Source of the DNA: Bacteroidales bacterium
GTDB taxonomy: Bacteria; Bacteroidota; Bacteroidia; Bacteroidales; UBA10428
DNA: 32,091 nt
Direction of reading: 5' to 3'
Assembly: GCA_016926235.1 (NCBI GenBank)
Contig: JAFGOZ010000189.1
Location: 1-32,091, forward strand
A program made the position numbers and the translations under genes. Position 1 is the stretch's first letter, and the number at the start of each line of letters is the position of its first letter. Below the pieces are notes generated by a model. That model was not told the origin of the DNA. It was given only the letters and a program-made list of their open reading frames with translations, and made no database searches. Positions 8,823-17,814 of this stretch are shown in pieces.

Positions 8823-10019
8823 CTACTGACTCTGTTTAGTGAAATATCCATACCCCACTGCGGTCTTGGCCCCGATGCCCTGCTCTGTCAATGCCTCTTT
8901 CAGGTATTCACCTGTAAAGTCAAGCAGTGATTGATTAGGCTTATCTATTGAGACTGTTTCTTCTTGATGCTTCTTTTTGACACCAATACAAAACTCAAAT
9001 TTCGTCTTTTCAACTGTCAGAAAAAATATCGGATTGGGATTGTAATAATCGCCCGGAGGAAGGCCATTACTATAATATTCCTTGTAATGCACTGTCATGA
9101 CATCCGGTTTGATATTCGGTGTAGTTGATGGAAATGCGTCGAAGAAAATGACATGACCGGCAGACTTTTGAGAGCCGAATATTTTGACAAAATCAGGATC
9201 ATTTTCCGCCCGCTCCTCAGCATGGGCTTGTTCGCCGTTGGGACTGAATTTTTCATTTAAAATATAATTACGCAATACACCCTTTACAGCCTGCCCGGGG
9301 ATATAGGGAATGCCGTAAATATGATGCAGCGTCATGCCGGTTTCATAGACCGAGGCCGATCCAAGTCCGATGATCATGCGCCAGTCGATGGATAAAGGAA
9401 TTGGTTTTGAACCAAAAACCAATTTATTTGCAATCTTGATATGTTTATTGTGTATTTCTTTAATAACATCATCAATAACATCATCGGAAAAATTAAAATC
9501 AATTTTATTTATGATTTCCTTCTTACCCTTTAGAAAATAACAAAATTTATTTTCTTTGTTATCATACCAGGGCGTTTTGTGAATTTTCAGGTAAAAGTTA
9601 TCGATATTGTCTCGGCCCAATTTAAGAAGAGCATTTCTGGTATCTTTTGGTAGTTTGACATTGTTCGAAGTATCATCTTCGCTGGTTTTCTTCGCAGTTT
9701 TTGGTGACGGCTGCTTTTTTTTCTTTTGAGATTCACCTTCTTTGACGAATTCAGCATTTATTGCCTGAGGGCCCTTCGCCGCATATTCAATATCAAACTT
9801 AAATTCATCTCTTTCAGCAACTTGATATCTATTCCGATTCGGGGGTAAATTAGAATGATGTATAAACACTTCAGGATTTGCGCCTTGCTCACAAAAAAAA
9901 CCAAATCCTTTCTTTGCATCGAACCATTTTATTAAACCCGTTTCTTTCTTTTTTATATTGCTGTTTTTATTTGATATATTGCTAAGGCCACTAAATTCCT
10001 TATAAATCCTTTTACCCAT
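8823..10019 (-). CDS. cmr6: Cmr6 RAMP protein with N-terminal cold-shock domain
   Basis: Residues about 121-398 are a Cmr6 RAMP domain, with YETGMTLHHIYGIPYIPG and the VKGVLRNYI segment typical of the subunit that caps the Cmr backbone at the crRNA 3' end. Unusually, residues 27-93 form a cold-shock domain: GLIKWFDAKKGFGFF holds the RNP1-like KGFGFF (37-42) and VFIHH (51-55) is RNP2-like, ending GPQAINAEFV. A Lys/Ser-rich linker (94-120) joins the two. Cold-shock domains bind single-stranded RNA or DNA, so the fusion may add target or crRNA contact. I chose the ATG at 10019 because GAGGAG lies seven bases upstream; a longer reading to 10043 has no such site. It overlaps cmr5 by eight bases. 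Confidence 0.93.
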   Translation of the reverse strand: MGKRIYKEFSGLSNISNKNSNIKKKETGLIKWFDAKKGFGFFCEQGANPEVFIHHSNLPPNRNRYQVAERDEFKFDIEYAAKGPQAINAEFVKEGESQKKKKQPSPKTAKKTSEDDTSNNVKLPKDTRNALLKLGRDNIDNFYLKIHKTPWYDNKENKFCYFLKGKKEIINKIDFNFSDDVIDDVIKEIHNKHIKIANKLVFGSKPIPLSIDWRMIIGLGSASVYETGMTLHHIYGIPYIPGQAVKGVLRNYILNEKFSPNGEQAHAEERAENDPDFVKIFGSQKSAGHVIFFDAFPSTTPNIKPDVMTVHYKEYYSNGLPPGDYYNPNPIFFLTVEKTKFEFCIGVKKKHQEETVSIDKPNQSLLDFTGEYLKEALTEQGIGAKTAVGYGYFTKQSQ

Positions 10020-10431
10020 CGTTTGTCTCCTCGGAATCATCAATCATTCCCTCGGCAAACCGCCGGAGCCAGTTAAAGAGAGCCAGTACTTCTATGGTCA
10101 GAGCGCGGTATTCTTGGGAGTTAATTTTCACGACCTGCTCAACCAGAGCCTGAAAATCTTCTGCCTTCTCAGAATAATATCGCTTGTATTTTTCATCTTT
10201 TTCGTTCAACCAATCTGTTATCTGTTTGCCTATTTCTTTATAGGCAGCATCCTTCTCTTGTTTTGAATAGAGAAACGCAAGCGTAGCTCCCAGACCATTC
10301 GTCTTAATCATCATGGGCACTTTCTTGACATGTGATTTATAATCTTTCACTTTTACACTTTTATTTACTTCATCATATGCAAACTTCGCACGGCCCTGCT
10401 CAATGCCGGTTTTCCCATTATTGTCACCCAT
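10012..10431 (-). CDS. cmr5: Cmr5 small subunit of the type III-B effector
   Basis: The protein has 139 residues, a typical length, and is largely helical. The EQGRAKFAYDEV segment near the N-terminus and KVPMMIKTNGLGATLAFLYS around 37-56 are characteristic of Cmr5. Copies of this subunit form the inner filament that lies beside Cmr4 and contacts the target RNA. The ATG at 10431 is preceded by GGAGGTGA and overlaps the end of cmr4 by eight bases; its own stop overlaps the cmr6 start by eight bases. These overlaps mark a tightly coupled cmr4-cmr5-cmr6 block. Confidence 0.95.
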   Translation of the reverse strand: MGDNNGKTGIEQGRAKFAYDEVNKSVKVKDYKSHVKKVPMMIKTNGLGATLAFLYSKQEKDAAYKEIGKQITDWLNEKDEKYKRYYSEKAEDFQALVEQVVKINSQEYRALTIEVLALFNWLRRFAEGMIDDSEETNDG

Positions 10432-11407
10432 TTTTCACCTCCCCATCATGCCCGTCTTTATTCCCTATAGAATCAATCATTTTTATACTGGCAATCCCCT
10501 TCCCGATAGTGGCATTGCCGCCAATCTGAATTACAGAATGATTATTCATTGTAGAGGTAAAAAAATCTATCACATTCTCTTCGTCTTTTAACGGTAAATC
10601 CTTTACATCAGCCTTAAAAACCGGGTTGGCAAGGGCAAGAGAATAGAGCACGGTTTCCGCAGGCAGGTATTCTTCCGTAAACAGCATGCCGTTTTTCACT
10701 GTGCCGGTTGCGTTGTCAATTTTAGTTCGTGTAATCACTTCTGTTGACATCATGACAAAATCTCGGAAATCATCATCGGACAAGATCACCAGCCGTTCTT
10801 TAATTTCATCTTTTCCAATGAACTGACTCAAACTTTTTGACAAAGACGAGATTTTATCATCACTCACATCAATTGCGGATTCCTCCAAAATGACTGTCTT
10901 CTGTTCGATGGCCATTTTATTTTTGTCAGCAACCATGCATTTTCCAGATTCAATATTAAATGGAGGTAGATTCAACTGAATTGGATTTTTCGGGCAGAGT
11001 GCCAGTTCTTTTCTGAATTTTTCCAGGACTTTCGGACAGGTCACATACGCAAACACGCCTTTCATAGACTTGACAGGAAACAGCAAAGTGCGGGCATCCG
11101 TAAAGCCAAGTGCACCTGAAAATTCTCCATTGTCAGAACTGCCGGCAACTTTTTTCTTTACAATATCATTGTCTCCCGAGTCCTTATCATATCCAAATGC
11201 AAGATGAATTTTCACTTTTTCATCATCAGCAGTTTGTTCTTCAAAACACTCCCGCATACTCCCCTTCAGACTGCTGCTTTCAATTTTTGGATACCCGGTA
11301 TGCTTCTCACGCTGTATGGGCAGATCGACAATACCGAGATCGCTGCCGCTGCCAACATGCATGGGAGTTTCGCAGGTAATTACGAAGGGTTGTGCTGATT
11401 TAAACAT
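10424..11407 (-). CDS. cmr4: Cmr4 backbone RAMP and target-RNA nuclease subunit
   Basis: The protein has 327 residues. The N-terminus contains HVGSGSDLGIVDLPIQRE, which aligns with the loop of Pyrococcus furiosus Cmr4 that carries catalytic Asp26; here this is Asp28. Repeated Cmr4 subunits wrap the crRNA and cut the target RNA at six-base intervals. The retained Asp predicts a slicing-competent complex. The C-terminal IQIGGNATIGKGI is the usual glycine-rich RAMP loop. The start at 11407 has a strong AGGAGG site, and 27 bases separate it from the CARF nuclease gene upstream. Confidence 0.96.
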   Translation of the reverse strand: MFKSAQPFVITCETPMHVGSGSDLGIVDLPIQREKHTGYPKIESSSLKGSMRECFEEQTADDEKVKIHLAFGYDKDSGDNDIVKKKVAGSSDNGEFSGALGFTDARTLLFPVKSMKGVFAYVTCPKVLEKFRKELALCPKNPIQLNLPPFNIESGKCMVADKNKMAIEQKTVILEESAIDVSDDKISSLSKSLSQFIGKDEIKERLVILSDDDFRDFVMMSTEVITRTKIDNATGTVKNGMLFTEEYLPAETVLYSLALANPVFKADVKDLPLKDEENVIDFFTSTMNNHSVIQIGGNATIGKGIASIKMIDSIGNKDGHDGEVKNG

Positions 11408-11434
11408 GTGTGGCCTCCTCCTTGTATTTTCAAA

Positions 11435-12748
11435 TCATATTATTTTCTTTTTAATTGATTCATTCTCAATATCAATTGCATATTCAGTGACATCTTTGGC
11501 CTTAAATTGATTTTTCATAAAAGTTTGGTACTGATTATCATCTTTTGAATGAAAAGGCCAGTAAACTTCAAAAACTTTGAAGCAAACTTGTGGAAATTGT
11601 TTTTTAAGCTGTTTATATTCCGATATCATATTTTTCTGCAAGTTGTCGTTTATCTTTAATGCGTCTTTATAAGATGTATACAAATACAAATGATGTTCTT
11701 TACATTTCTTGTATTTCATCAGTGGGTTCAAAATTTGATTTCTGACATCGGCAGCCCCGGCAGAAAAATTAAACCTGATCAATGACTTCACTTCAACAAT
11801 GATGTTGTCATATAATAAAAAATCTATCTCATGTTTATCGATATGATAACTATGCTTAATATTATCATTTTCTATTCCTCGTATATTCAAGAAGTACTCA
11901 TAAAGCTTGTATTCAACATAAAAGCCCAACACATTTCTGCTTACATCTCGCTTATAGCGACAATAGTCATAAAATAATTCTCCAAATTCGGTTACTTTTC
12001 CATTGGTATCAATAAATCCATAACGACGCAAAAGCTTTTTAACATGATCGTCTTTTTCCTGATATTGAGAATTTCGTTTTTTCATATCAAGTGATATGAA
12101 CAATTTTTCAAGATAAAATTCATCAAAACCAATGGGGATATTCTCGTTCCTTATTAATTGATCTGTACCTTCAAATAAATAATACATACCAATTGAATAG
12201 AGTTGTGCGAACAGTGTCAATGTAGTAATCACACCTTTGTATCCACCTGAGAAGTTGATAATGTAATCTGATTCCAGTTTATCGAAAACTTTTTTGGCTC
12301 TCACATTGGGCTTGCTAAATTCACATTTTACAATAGATCGCAAATATCGAATAAGGTTAATTCTTCCCTTTTGATATTCTTCATAATCATTGACACGCAG
12401 ATTTTCGATATTCTTGATCTCTTTGATTTTTATCCCATCATCGGGTTTAAAAAAATCACGGATGACTTCTGCGCAAATATTTGAACCATGTGTGTCTGAG
12501 GTTATTAAAATCACATTCAATTTATCATTGAACTCTTCCTGAATCTTCCTAAGACTAAAAATTTCTGCAGAGAGCTTATTCGAGGTTTGCAACCATCTCG
12601 TCAGCATACTCTTTACGATTTCTTTTGTAATATCATCACTTTGTGACAAAGGGTCATCTAAAAATGCTAGATGAGGCGAAAAATCACATCCTTGTTTCTC
12701 AGAATTACTGATTAATGAAGTGCCGACTGTTGTAATAACAGTTTTCAT
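11435..12748 (-). CDS. CARF effector with C-terminal PD-(D/E)XK nuclease
   Basis: The protein has 437 residues. The N-terminal CARF domain has ITTVGTSLI (5-13) and INFSGGYKG (164-172), the pattern of the APE2256/Crn1 ring-nuclease-like CARF group. A winged-helix-like linker follows at about 234-264. The C-terminal domain has Glu279 or Glu284, Asp309 in HEIDFLL and Glu319-Val-Lys321, the order expected of a PD-(D/E)XK nuclease. The likely role is cyclic-oligoadenylate-activated cleavage of DNA or RNA, comparable to Can1/Can2/Card1 but not assignable to one of them here. Whether the CARF domain also degrades its ligand is open. The ATG at 12748 overlaps the cmr3 stop (ATGA) and has a strong AAGGAGG site. 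It sits inside the cmr operon, between cmr3 and cmr4. Confidence 0.88.
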   Translation of the reverse strand: MKTVITTVGTSLISNSEKQGCDFSPHLAFLDDPLSQSDDITKEIVKSMLTRWLQTSNKLSAEIFSLRKIQEEFNDKLNVILITSDTHGSNICAEVIRDFFKPDDGIKIKEIKNIENLRVNDYEEYQKGRINLIRYLRSIVKCEFSKPNVRAKKVFDKLESDYIINFSGGYKGVITTLTLFAQLYSIGMYYLFEGTDQLIRNENIPIGFDEFYLEKLFISLDMKKRNSQYQEKDDHVKKLLRRYGFIDTNGKVTEFGELFYDYCRYKRDVSRNVLGFYVEYKLYEYFLNIRGIENDNIKHSYHIDKHEIDFLLYDNIIVEVKSLIRFNFSAGAADVRNQILNPLMKYKKCKEHHLYLYTSYKDALKINDNLQKNMISEYKQLKKQFPQVCFKVFEVYWPFHSKDDNQYQTFMKNQFKAKDVTEYAIDIENESIKKKII

Positions 12749-13821
12749 GTGTCCTCCTTATAATAGATCCCGATATATGCCAGACCGAATCCCTCTTCCT
12801 TTCTAAAATCAGAGATTGATTGACCATGAATGGCTGATAATTTATCTTTGTCAGTTTGATTTCCTGATATACTGAAATAATACACCGATCCCGCTGGTAC
12901 GGCTCTGTACATCGGTTTTGGTTCTCTCTTTTTCATATCAAACCCGCCGACAGACACAGGCTTGCCAATGGCGGCGGCTTCCAGTTTCACATTAATCCCA
13001 CCTATAGTGCCCTCTAATGATTGTTCATCAATTCCTCCAGGCAGCCAGCCGTTTTTGAACAATGCGGGCGTGCTCAGGTACAATTTAAAATGGTCATTAA
13101 TTGCCGGCATTTTCACCGACGCCATTTGAATTTCCTGATAAGCTGCCGCCTTCCCTTCGCCGCCCAGTTTTAAAAATCCGGTCTCATCGATTTTCAGTCC
13201 TTCAAAATCTACAACCAGTTGTAAATCTTTCAGACGCAGCATGCCGGCCCGGTACAGTTTTCCTTCTGCTGTTGTGCGTGTACGATAATTCCTTCCGATA
13301 CCGGTTTTGGGCTCCGTCAGAACGGAATTCTCCAATTTCATAAATGAATAAAACTCTCTCTCGTTTCTCAAATATTTATTGAACTCACCGCGATTTAACA
13401 ACCCACCTTGCAAACGCTCATAAATTTTCTGGTCTGACGGCTTTAACAATTTCAGATTTTCCCTTATGCCCGTGACTGCATTATTCTTTGTCAGCTTCAT
13501 GGCATATACAAAATTGGGGTTCCCCTGTTTCTCTTTCAATAAATCATTGGGCAATGCAAAAAATATATCTTTATTTCTATATAGAGATATTTGATTAATC
13601 CTCAATTCACTGGTTGGGTCCTCGTCCGTATTCAACTTTTCTCCTGCTTTGAGCCGCCTAAAATCATCAATATTCTCAGAAAAATAACGGCTTCTGAGTG
13701 CGCCATAAATAACAGAGGGGAATGGTGGAAAACGACTGTCCGCCCAGGTCTCATCGCCCATGGTAAAAGGCTTGCCGTCTCTGAAAAAAAGCGTATCAAA
13801 AGGTTCGATCTCTATCCTCAT
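12745..13821 (-). CDS. cmr3: Cmr3 RAMP protein of the type III-B effector
   Basis: The protein has 358 residues. The N-terminal signature FFRDGKPFTMGDETWADS followed by FPPFPSVIYGALR is the classic Cmr3 start, and EEGFGLAYIGIY near the C-terminus is the glycine-rich RAMP loop. Cmr3 binds Cas10 and holds the 5' handle of the crRNA, allowing self versus target discrimination. The start at 13821 has AAGGAG upstream and is three bases after the cas10 stop. It ends by overlapping the CARF nuclease start. Confidence 0.95.
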   Translation of the reverse strand: MRIEIEPFDTLFFRDGKPFTMGDETWADSRFPPFPSVIYGALRSRYFSENIDDFRRLKAGEKLNTDEDPTSELRINQISLYRNKDIFFALPNDLLKEKQGNPNFVYAMKLTKNNAVTGIRENLKLLKPSDQKIYERLQGGLLNRGEFNKYLRNEREFYSFMKLENSVLTEPKTGIGRNYRTRTTAEGKLYRAGMLRLKDLQLVVDFEGLKIDETGFLKLGGEGKAAAYQEIQMASVKMPAINDHFKLYLSTPALFKNGWLPGGIDEQSLEGTIGGINVKLEAAAIGKPVSVGGFDMKKREPKPMYRAVPAGSVYYFSISGNQTDKDKLSAIHGQSISDFRKEEGFGLAYIGIYYKEDT

Positions 13822-13824
13822 GTT

Positions 13825-15564
13825 TCAGGCTCCTTCCCCGGTTTTACGAATGAGAAAATCTATGATGTTCAACAGGTCAAAAAAACGCTGTGCCTTTTGG
13901 CCGCTTTGTTTGGAAAGATTTTTCGCGAATTTAAAATAATCGTCGATCTTTCCATTTTTGGATTGATTCTGAATTTCACAGGATCTTCTGATTAGCCGTT
14001 TCAGCTCAGCTTCCAGGGGTTTAGTGCTGGATATCTTTTCAGACTGACTGTCAATCAGGGGAGCAAATTCATTCTGAATTTTTTGAATAAATGCGGACGT
14101 AAACTGCTTCGTTTCCAGACCATCCGAGATCTTTTTAATCACTTCAATATTATCGATATCTCCAATTTTCCACTTCCAGTATGTCTGAATCAGTTCTCCT
14201 GAATGTTTGATCACCCCGATGGCAAAGGCGTTCCGGCGGCCCTCATTTTTAGCCAGTTGTTCCATTTTCCGCGTATGATCGAGTACGACATGCAAGGGTG
14301 TTTTATAATGAGCAATCGTGACGCCAGTCGACAAAGTCAATTCTTGCTCCGTTAGGTTGAAAGTGTTGTTATTATTTTTTTTCAAGGGTTCATAAACTTC
14401 GGTTTTAAAATCATTTCTTATCATCTCCATCACATCAAACAGGTGCGATAAATTGATCAGCCCGAGAAAATCATCCCCTCCGGCATACACACAGGCGCCA
14501 TACTCATTTTTTGTTATTTTGTCTTTGATATTTACTGAAAAGGCGCCCAGTTTTTCAGACAGACTTTCATGAAATTTTCTTAAATCACCCTCTTTAAGAA
14601 AATCTCCGGAGAGCCATTGCCCCATATGGTCCGCGTCGAACATGAGCATGGCATAATAACTTTTCAGTTTTTTGTCTTTATCCTTCAAATCCTTCAAAAT
14701 TTCTTTCAGGGTTTTCTGAGCCTCGGGGATCTTTGACAAATACTCTTTCAAGCCATTTTTGTCAAAATAGTGCGAATTTAAATTTTCATCATATAGAAGC
14801 TGATAATCAAATTGATCCTTAAATAAATCTTTAAATTCTTTCAATTTGGTTTTGTCCATTAGGGCAATCACATCTATCAACGCTACTTCAGCTGTCGAAG
14901 GAAAGCTTTCTTCCTTTTGATAGAATCGTTTGGTATTGCAAACCGCGCAAAGCCCTTCACCCTGAGACATCAGATAGGTATTCACTTCTTTGGCGTAGTC
15001 CTCCGGAATGTATGCCCTTTTTTTACCGCTGTAAAACAATACATTCCGCTCACCACAGAGCGAACATTTCCGGCCTTCTTCAGGAAGTTGTTTAAAAGCG
15101 CGGACATTCTTGACCGAACCCAGCAATGCCTCCAATTCAAGATGTTTATTTTTATAGCTCTCTTCATCAAATTCAACAGCAGCCCAATGAATCTGAAGGA
15201 AATTATTGATTTGATCATTAAATTCCTTGAATGTATCCCCATTACCGCAGACATTCTTTAAAGACGTCCCTGCAAGGCTTGTGAAAAATACTCTGACTTC
15301 TTGCTCTATCACTTGACCAATTTCTTTGATGACAGCAGAATCAACATTTTTAAATTCCACGATAAACCGGTTGGGAAGCGAACTTGAATTTATGGTTGCC
15401 TTTGGAAATATAACGGTTGCACCATTTTCCACGGCAACTTTCAATCCTGTCCTGCACAGTTCAGATAAAACCTGACTGCCTGCATACAAATCTCTGGTTT
15501 TACGTGCCTGAGCGATGAATGATTGGACAGGGCCGATGGTGAAGAGAAAGAGATAATTAGGCAT
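13825..15564 (-). CDS. cas10: Cas10 (Cmr2) large subunit with cyclase motif, no HD domain
   Basis: The protein has 579 residues. It starts directly with FTIGPVQSFIAQARKTRDLY, which in full-length Cmr2 proteins follows the HD nuclease domain, so this Cas10 has no HD domain. A zinc site is formed by C167, C170, C206 and C209. The Palm domain has Asp310 and Asp312 (MFDADHMG) and GGDD at 362-365, the catalytic set for making cyclic oligoadenylate from ATP. The outcome of target binding should therefore be signalling rather than DNA cutting by Cas10. The ATG at 15564 is chosen because GAGGAG lies upstream; a longer frame to 15639 overlaps cmr1 heavily and shows no domain. It overlaps cmr1 by eight bases. 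Confidence 0.96.
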   Translation of the reverse strand: MPNYLFLFTIGPVQSFIAQARKTRDLYAGSQVLSELCRTGLKVAVENGATVIFPKATINSSSLPNRFIVEFKNVDSAVIKEIGQVIEQEVRVFFTSLAGTSLKNVCGNGDTFKEFNDQINNFLQIHWAAVEFDEESYKNKHLELEALLGSVKNVRAFKQLPEEGRKCSLCGERNVLFYSGKKRAYIPEDYAKEVNTYLMSQGEGLCAVCNTKRFYQKEESFPSTAEVALIDVIALMDKTKLKEFKDLFKDQFDYQLLYDENLNSHYFDKNGLKEYLSKIPEAQKTLKEILKDLKDKDKKLKSYYAMLMFDADHMGQWLSGDFLKEGDLRKFHESLSEKLGAFSVNIKDKITKNEYGACVYAGGDDFLGLINLSHLFDVMEMIRNDFKTEVYEPLKKNNNNTFNLTEQELTLSTGVTIAHYKTPLHVVLDHTRKMEQLAKNEGRRNAFAIGVIKHSGELIQTYWKWKIGDIDNIEVIKKISDGLETKQFTSAFIQKIQNEFAPLIDSQSEKISSTKPLEAELKRLIRRSCEIQNQSKNGKIDDYFKFAKNLSKQSGQKAQRFFDLLNIIDFLIRKTGEGA

Positions 15565-16459
15565 TACATAACTCCTCGATAAAATCAATTTTATTCTGAG
15601 CCGTTCCTTTGGGTAGCCAACCATCCGGAAATGCTGCATGAAGTTCAGAGATTAAAATTCTATGGCTATTCTGATCAGGTATGATTGTAACAAACACCGG
15701 AGAAGCAAGACGATTTTTGCCTTCTGCATAGCCGGTATAGTGTAACTTGTAGTATTTGTGAGTTACCCTGCCAATTATTTTTAATAATTCCTCTACCTTT
15801 CCACATTTACCAATTTTAACAGATTTTAGATAGGGATAATTTCTGCCAAAATTATTACTAAGTTCAATTGAATTATTCTTTTGACTATATTGGCCGGTTG
15901 GTGTAATCAATTTAATATATAAATATACCTGCTCCAATGAGAGCATTTCATTTTTTATAGCAAAACTCCCGAAACCTCTTCTTGAACGTTGTCCGATTCC
16001 CCCCAAAAAGTTTGATATTTTAAAAAGTGCATCTAATTCATCAGATTTGTGCTTAGATAAAATGTCGACCCCAAATTCACCTGTTATCGCTTTCTTCCTA
16101 TATGATTTCTTACATTCCCCTCCTCTCGTATCCTTTTCACAATCATTGCAAAAATCACTATTGTCATGATGTGGCAAAGGTTGATATTCTATTATTTTTG
16201 TCTCATTTTGATGGACTTTAATACAGAATGTAGTCTTTATAGCATTACTATCTCCTGCTCCCCCGAATAATTTGGTTTCTTCAGATCGCATTTCATCTAA
16301 ATTCAAGTGCGGATTTAATGCACGCCACCAAAACCGCATAGCCCCCTTGATGGAGGCGGGCCTGATTTCAGGTGTGGCTTTTTTTGTGTTGTCCGCGCCG
16401 TAACAAAACATTGGAGTAATTGTTTCACACTTAAATTCAGGAGGTTTTTCAAAAGCCAT
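15557..16459 (-). CDS. cmr1: Cmr1 RAMP protein of the type III-B effector
   Basis: The protein has 300 residues. The start ETITPMFCYGADNTKKATPE followed by IRPASIKGAMRFWWRA is the standard Cmr1 signature, and FLGGIGQRSRRGFGSF is the internal glycine-rich RAMP loop. Cmr1 sits at the 3' end of the crRNA in the complex. A Cys cluster at about 104-115 (C-x2-C, then another C) may bind zinc. I chose the ATG at 16459, preceded by GGAGAG, over a TTG at 16474 that has no site. It is the first cas gene of the cluster, 35 bases after the unknown 427-residue protein, so it may share a transcript with the upstream module. Confidence 0.94.
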   Translation of the reverse strand: MAFEKPPEFKCETITPMFCYGADNTKKATPEIRPASIKGAMRFWWRALNPHLNLDEMRSEETKLFGGAGDSNAIKTTFCIKVHQNETKIIEYQPLPHHDNSDFCNDCEKDTRGGECKKSYRKKAITGEFGVDILSKHKSDELDALFKISNFLGGIGQRSRRGFGSFAIKNEMLSLEQVYLYIKLITPTGQYSQKNNSIELSNNFGRNYPYLKSVKIGKCGKVEELLKIIGRVTHKYYKLHYTGYAEGKNRLASPVFVTIIPDQNSHRILISELHAAFPDGWLPKGTAQNKIDFIEELCNA

Positions 16460-16494
16460 TTTGACTCTCCACAATAATGAACATTAATTTGCTT

Positions 16495-17778
16495 TTATAC
16501 CTTGTTTAAAAAGTCATTCTGAATGAACTTTACTATTTCATTGTGATCACCTGAAAATTGATTACAGTTAACTACTAACTCACTATCTGCCGTATATTGA
16601 CTATCAGTTTGATCACCGGTCCATAGGTGCTCTTTCCAATAGCCAGTAAAGATGATCGTGAATATTGCTGTATCATCAGATTCATACTCCTGTGAATCGG
16701 AAACAGCGATCGTTTTTGCTGTAAATATCGTATCAATAAATTGACTAACTTCAGCTGATAATGTTAAAGAATCCTCCTCATTTTCAGGGAACCATACACC
16801 AAACTGATATTCCTGATTCAAACTTACAATGATAAAGGATCGATTCATATCAAATGCCAAATTCCAGTCTGCTTCTTTAAATTCCGTCTTTAAAAAGTCC
16901 TCCAATAATAAAAGCTGCATGATGTAAATATCCTGTGAAAGATCATCCTCTATTTTGATATCTGGTATTTCATCATCCTTTACATCATCTGAAGATTCAT
17001 GAATTAACATTCGTATACTTTCAAACCATGGCCCGGATAGAGATACTGGCAATTCACTAATGATTTCCCTGAATGTTTTTTTCAGTGGTTCCAGTTTTTC
17101 AACATGCTCCGGCCGTGTTAAAAACAAATCCCAATCTTTCAATAAACCTTCATGCCATAATGTACGTGCAGCAGAGTTCCCATTCAGCGGAAATAGCACT
17201 TCTATTCCCGTAAGAAAAAATCCAGATTCAAGACGGTTTATAAAAATACTGATACAATCATCTACCCATTTCTGTAATTCAGACATAACTTCCGGATTTT
17301 CTTTTAACTGTACCATCTCTTGCGAATATTCTTTGGCGGTTAAATCAGGTCTTGATGTGGAAAAAACAGGAGAAATCAACATTAACAATATCATTAAATG
17401 CTTGCGGTCCAATAATTTTTCAGATCTACCGTAAAACTTTATCTCACTAGACTCTTCCAGTAATTTTCTGGTCTGATCAATATATAATGTATATTTACCA
17501 TTCACCAATGCACCTGGACTCTCTATCTTCAAAGTATCTCTAATCATTGGCCAAAGCGTCTGTTCATATAAAGATAACATTTGAGAAGAAGACATTAACG
17601 AGAGTTTTCCAGCCAGACTTACAAGAAGATCACCGGGTATATTTGTTTCTTGTCGCTCAGGGATGTAATTTGCCTCGTCTTTTCGACGGTTTATTTCCCG
17701 ATAAATCTGGAAAATTATTTCTTCTCTTATTTTATCTATATTTTTCATTAGGCTATTCGCTGCATTATAAGGTTGCAT
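16495..17778 (-). CDS. Acidic protein of unknown function upstream of cmr1
   Basis: The protein has 427 residues, and I recognise no family. It has no signal peptide and no clear membrane segment. The N-terminal half is mostly helical, with a hydrophobic stretch HLMILLMLISPVFS near 127-140. A strongly acidic linker lies at about 262-285 (rich in D and E). The C-terminal third looks like a beta-rich domain with alternating strands (DTAIFTIIFTGYWKEHLW). The ATG at 17778 is preceded by GGGAG, eight bases away. It lies 36 bases after the HTH protein and 35 before cmr1, in the same direction, and is the link between the accessory module and the cmr genes. Confidence 0.75.
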   Translation of the reverse strand: MQPYNAANSLMKNIDKIREEIIFQIYREINRRKDEANYIPERQETNIPGDLLVSLAGKLSLMSSSQMLSLYEQTLWPMIRDTLKIESPGALVNGKYTLYIDQTRKLLEESSEIKFYGRSEKLLDRKHLMILLMLISPVFSTSRPDLTAKEYSQEMVQLKENPEVMSELQKWVDDCISIFINRLESGFFLTGIEVLFPLNGNSAARTLWHEGLLKDWDLFLTRPEHVEKLEPLKKTFREIISELPVSLSGPWFESIRMLIHESSDDVKDDEIPDIKIEDDLSQDIYIMQLLLLEDFLKTEFKEADWNLAFDMNRSFIIVSLNQEYQFGVWFPENEEDSLTLSAEVSQFIDTIFTAKTIAVSDSQEYESDDTAIFTIIFTGYWKEHLWTGDQTDSQYTADSELVVNCNQFSGDHNEIVKFIQNDFLNKV

Positions 17779-17814
17779 TGCATAAACTCCCTATTAATTA
17801 TAAGCCATTAAGAC

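Noticed and set aside
15565..15639. N-terminal extension of Cas10 that might hold part of an HD domain
   Set aside because: It is only 25 codons, lies within cmr1, lacks an HD motif and has no ribosome binding site; the ATG at 15564 has a good one.
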